From contig OZ037928.1 in the NCBI GenBank assembly GCA_964035575.1, positions 62,001 to 126,000 on the forward strand: DNA of 64,000 bases. Direction: 5' to 3'. A program made the translations under genes and the position numbers. Position 1 is the stretch's first letter. Every line of letters starts with the position of its first letter. The notes under the pieces were generated by a model. It was not told the DNA's origin. It ran no database searches and worked only from the letters and a program-made list of their open reading frames with translations. Source of the stretch: Rhynchopus sp. YZ270_cl-10. Its lineage: Eukaryota; Euglenozoa; Diplonemea; Diplonemida; Diplonemidae. Below, in pieces: positions 61,807 through 64,000 of this stretch.

Positions 61807-63330
61807 TCATGTCTTTTGTTGTCTTTCAGTGTCTTTTAACGTTTCATTTTTAGCAGTATCTTTGCTGCATCTTGCTTTGCTGATCGCAGAAGATATTGCG
61901 TCGTATGTTGTTAAAGTAATGCAATTCTCAAGAAAGTGGTCCTCAAGTGGTACCAATCCTGCAAAGTCGATTGAGGTCAACGATGTGCAATATTGTAAGA
62001 ATCCGTGTCCAAGGCTCGTGACATTGCGCAATCCTGTACAGTCGATGGAGATCAACGACGTGCAACACGATAAGAAGCCTTCTCCAAGGCTTGTGACATT
62101 GCACAATCCTGCAAAGTCGATTGAAGTCAACAACGTGCAATCTGCTAAGAAGTAGTCTCCGAGGCTTGTGACGCTGCCCAATCCTGCAAAGTCGATTGTG
62201 GTCAACGACGCGCAAGATGATAAGAACGAGTCTCCGAGGCTTGTGACATTGCGCAATCCCGCAAAGTCGATGGAGATCAACGACGTGCAACATATTAAGA
62301 AGCCTTCTCCAAGGCTTGTGACATTGCGCAATCCTGTGCAGTCGATTGAAGTCAACGACGTGCAAAGAGATAAGAAGCTGGTTCCAAGGCTTGTGACGCT
62401 GCCCAATCGTGCGATATCGATTGAGGTCAACGACGTGCAAGAGGATAAGAAGTGGTTTCCGAGGCTTGTGACGCTGCCCAATCCTGCAATGTCGATTGAA
62501 GTCAACGACGTGCAACCTGATAAGAAGTTGTCTCCAAGGCTCGTGACATTGCGCAATCCTGTACAGTCGATGGAGGTCAACGACGTGCAACCTGCTAAGA
62601 AGTGGTTTCCAAGGCTCGTGACATTGCGCAATCCTGCAAAGTCGATTGAAGTCAACGACCTGCAACTTGAAAAGAAGCCTTCTCCAAGGCTTTTGACGCT
62701 GCGCAATCCTGCAAAGTCGATTGAAGTCAACGACCTGCATTCTGATAAGAAGTACTTCCCGACCTGCGTGACGTTGCTGAGTCCTGAAAAGTCGATTGTT
62801 TCCAACGCCCCACAGCCTCCCAGGAACTCCTCGCCTATGCGGGTGACGTTGCTCAACCCAGACAAGTCAACTGTTTTCAATGATGAGCACTCCAACAGGA
62901 AGCGGTCACCAATCGCAGCTATGACCAACGGGGCACTCAGATCAAGGCTGCTTAACGCTGTCCATGCCAGGAGCCTATTCGGTGTCTCAGCTACAACTTC
63001 TGCCTGCAGAAACAACTGAACCACCTTCGGGTTTTCCACACTCGCAAGCCTCTCTGGCGTCAGGTCTGTTTCACCCAATGCATGAAGAGCTGCTATGGCT
63101 TCTTGCTTCTTCGTCTGTGTCGTGAACACGGTGTCGCCAGCACTCAGCGCTGTGATGTTGATGTCCTCTCCTTCGTCGTTCCCTCCGAAGCCCCGTGTGT
63201 GGATGTGAAAGCTGTCTTCAGCAAACCCCACTGCAGTTGCCACCTTCCGCCGCAGGTGCTTCGCTGTATCATCCACATCCACACCGACGACGTACGTCTT
63301 GCCATCAAAGCCCTCGACGTTGAGTTCCAT
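61807..63330 (-). CDS. Ubiquitin-like domain/BspA-type LRR protein, long member
   Basis: 507 residues from the ATG at 63330 (MELNVEGFDGKTYVVGVDVD). Residues 1-75 are the ubiquitin-like domain, with a small insertion (HIHTRGFGGND) relative to the other three. The linker EAIAALHALGETDLTPERL follows at about 88-106, then some fourteen 25-residue LRRs (F-L-x-x-C-T-S-L-T-S-I-D-x-x-G-L) to about residue 480. DNA repeats are 75 bp, and neighbouring repeats vary, so homogenisation is older than at 19.2 kb. The C-terminus is Lys/Glu/Thr-rich. An acceptor-like CACTCACACAACAG lies about 30 nt upstream of the start. Role: probable recognition protein; whether the ubiquitin-like part binds the proteasome or other partners is unknown. 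Confidence 0.8.
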   Translation of the reverse strand: MELNVEGFDGKTYVVGVDVDDTAKHLRRKVATAVGFAEDSFHIHTRGFGGNDEGEDINITALSAGDTVFTTQTKKQEAIAALHALGETDLTPERLASVENPKVVQLFLQAEVVAETPNRLLAWTALSSLDLSAPLVIAAIGDRFLLECSSLKTVDLSGLSNVTRIGEEFLGGCGALETIDFSGLSNVTQVGKYFLSECRSLTSIDFAGLRSVKSLGEGFFSSCRSLTSIDFAGLRNVTSLGNHFLAGCTSLTSIDCTGLRNVTSLGDNFLSGCTSLTSIDIAGLGSVTSLGNHFLSSCTSLTSIDIARLGSVTSLGTSFLSLCTSLTSIDCTGLRNVTSLGEGFLICCTSLISIDFAGLRNVTSLGDSFLSSCASLTTIDFAGLGSVTSLGDYFLADCTLLTSIDFAGLCNVTSLGEGFLSCCTSLISIDCTGLRNVTSLGHGFLQYCTSLTSIDFAGLVPLEDHFLENCITLTTYDAISSAISKARCSKDTAKNETLKDTERQQKT

Positions 63331-64000
63331 TGGTGTTTTGTGTGTTTTTTTTCTGTTGTGTGAGTGGAAGATCCAGCCATTGATTGTCCACCTGCCAACC
63401 TCCTGAACTCGCACTGGTGTCATCTTTTCCGCAGCATCCAGAATGTGTGCAACGCGCAAGACAAAACGTACGATGTCAACTTCGTCTTCGACAAGGTTGT
63501 GGTGCTGGGTGCTTTGGAAGGGTGGGGAGGAAGCAAGAATCAGAAAAACAAAAGGGTGGGAAGGGGTTTGTTGTTTCCACGTTGATTGTTCTTTCCCTGC
63601 GTTGACTGCAGGAAAGTTCGCGAAACTATCGCGACCAGGAAAATGGGACTTTTTAAACAACAATAAAGACAAATAACGCTAAGTAAATAATAGCTCAAAG
63701 TTGTCCGGGGGAGAGAAACATCCCCACGGAGAAAAAAAGAAACAAGACCATATGCATCTGCATGGGTAGCACATCAGAAGGTTGCGTGCCGGGTTGTACC
63801 TGCACACTGTCAACAACCTCTCGCACTGCTCCCGATGATACAATTGGTGACATAACACGTGAGTACATAAAAACAGGAAGGGATACAAAGCTAAAAAAAC
63901 ATACGGTCCGAACAGAGGTTGCGTGCCGGGTTGTACCTGCACACTATCAACAACCTCGCGCAGTCGACCCAGTCGCACTGCTGCCTTTGATACATTTGGT
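63331..64000. other. Intergenic region at the window edge
   Basis: The leader of the LRR gene, then the dispersed repeat in two tandem copies. No gene is recognised before the window ends. Confidence 0.55.
63775..64000 (-). repeat. Dispersed repeat, two tandem copies
   Basis: AGGTTGCGTGCCGGGTTGTA, CCTGCACACT and TCAACAACCTC occur at 63778 and 63918, about 140 bp apart. Related to 44575-44680 in front of the cyclase gene. The right copy runs off the window. Confidence 0.65.

Noticed and set aside
1-64000. LTR retroelements, retrovirus-like or Polinton-like elements, CRISPR arrays, tRNA genes
   Set aside because: I found no reverse transcriptase, integrase, capsid or packaging-type motifs, no paired LTRs, no regular spacer arrays and no credible tRNA. 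Short or badly diverged ones could be missed by eye.

Overview
The window looks like nuclear DNA from a single-celled eukaryote. The evidence is several spliceosomal-type introns (mostly GTATGT donors, CAG acceptors, 54-89 nt), an internal 18S rRNA fragment, an expanded set of paralogous genes, and AT-rich, homopolymer-filled intergenic DNA around GC-richer coding blocks. Every host gene I can support (about 19, counting partial ones) lies on the minus strand. Most have a pyrimidine-rich stretch ending in AG a short way upstream of the ATG. One-strand gene order, plus kinetoplastid-like positions in the 18S fragment (read from memory, not aligned), suggest Euglenozoa. True cis-introns would fit a diplonemid-like lineage better than a trypanosomatid. 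This placement is inference and moderately weak.

Layout, in window coordinates. 0.7-2.2 kb: a GNAT-like acyltransferase gene followed by a broken 18S fragment. 2.2-11 kb: AT-rich desert with an 856-bp hAT-like element (3.05-3.91 kb), hairpins and short repeats. 11.2-18.5 kb: two more GNAT-like genes and a short ubiquitin-like/LRR gene. 19.1-23.0 kb: a tandem duplication of a ubiquitin-like/BspA-type LRR gene with a homogenised 225-bp higher-order repeat in one copy. 23-28 kb: mostly repeats and one proline-rich gene. 28.2-38.8 kb: an array of one truncated and three intact three-exon P-loop NTPase genes. Two terminal-inverted-repeat elements (1.59 kb and 2.43 kb) have inserted into it, and their empty target sites can be read in the sister copies. 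40.4-49.5 kb: three GNAT-like genes, a 6-TM cyclase-like gene and an OTU-protease fragment. 49.5-60 kb: repeats, foldbacks, two small spliced genes and a 1.22-kb TA-flanked element. 60.7-63.3 kb: a TLC-domain membrane protein and a fourth LRR gene.

Four multigene families dominate: six GNAT-like acyltransferases, four ubiquitin-like/LRR proteins, four P-loop NTPases and at least four kinds of TIR element. Within families there are signs of gene conversion, tandem duplication, N-terminal replacement and, in the NTPases, loss of the Walker A lysine. The genes do not form an obvious pathway. The strongest candidate for something undescribed is a set of short hairpin-containing repeats (named H1-H5 here), about 32 copies, all on the same strand as the genes and several with A-rich tails. 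The second is the 2.43-kb CACTG-ended element, whose protein I cannot assign.
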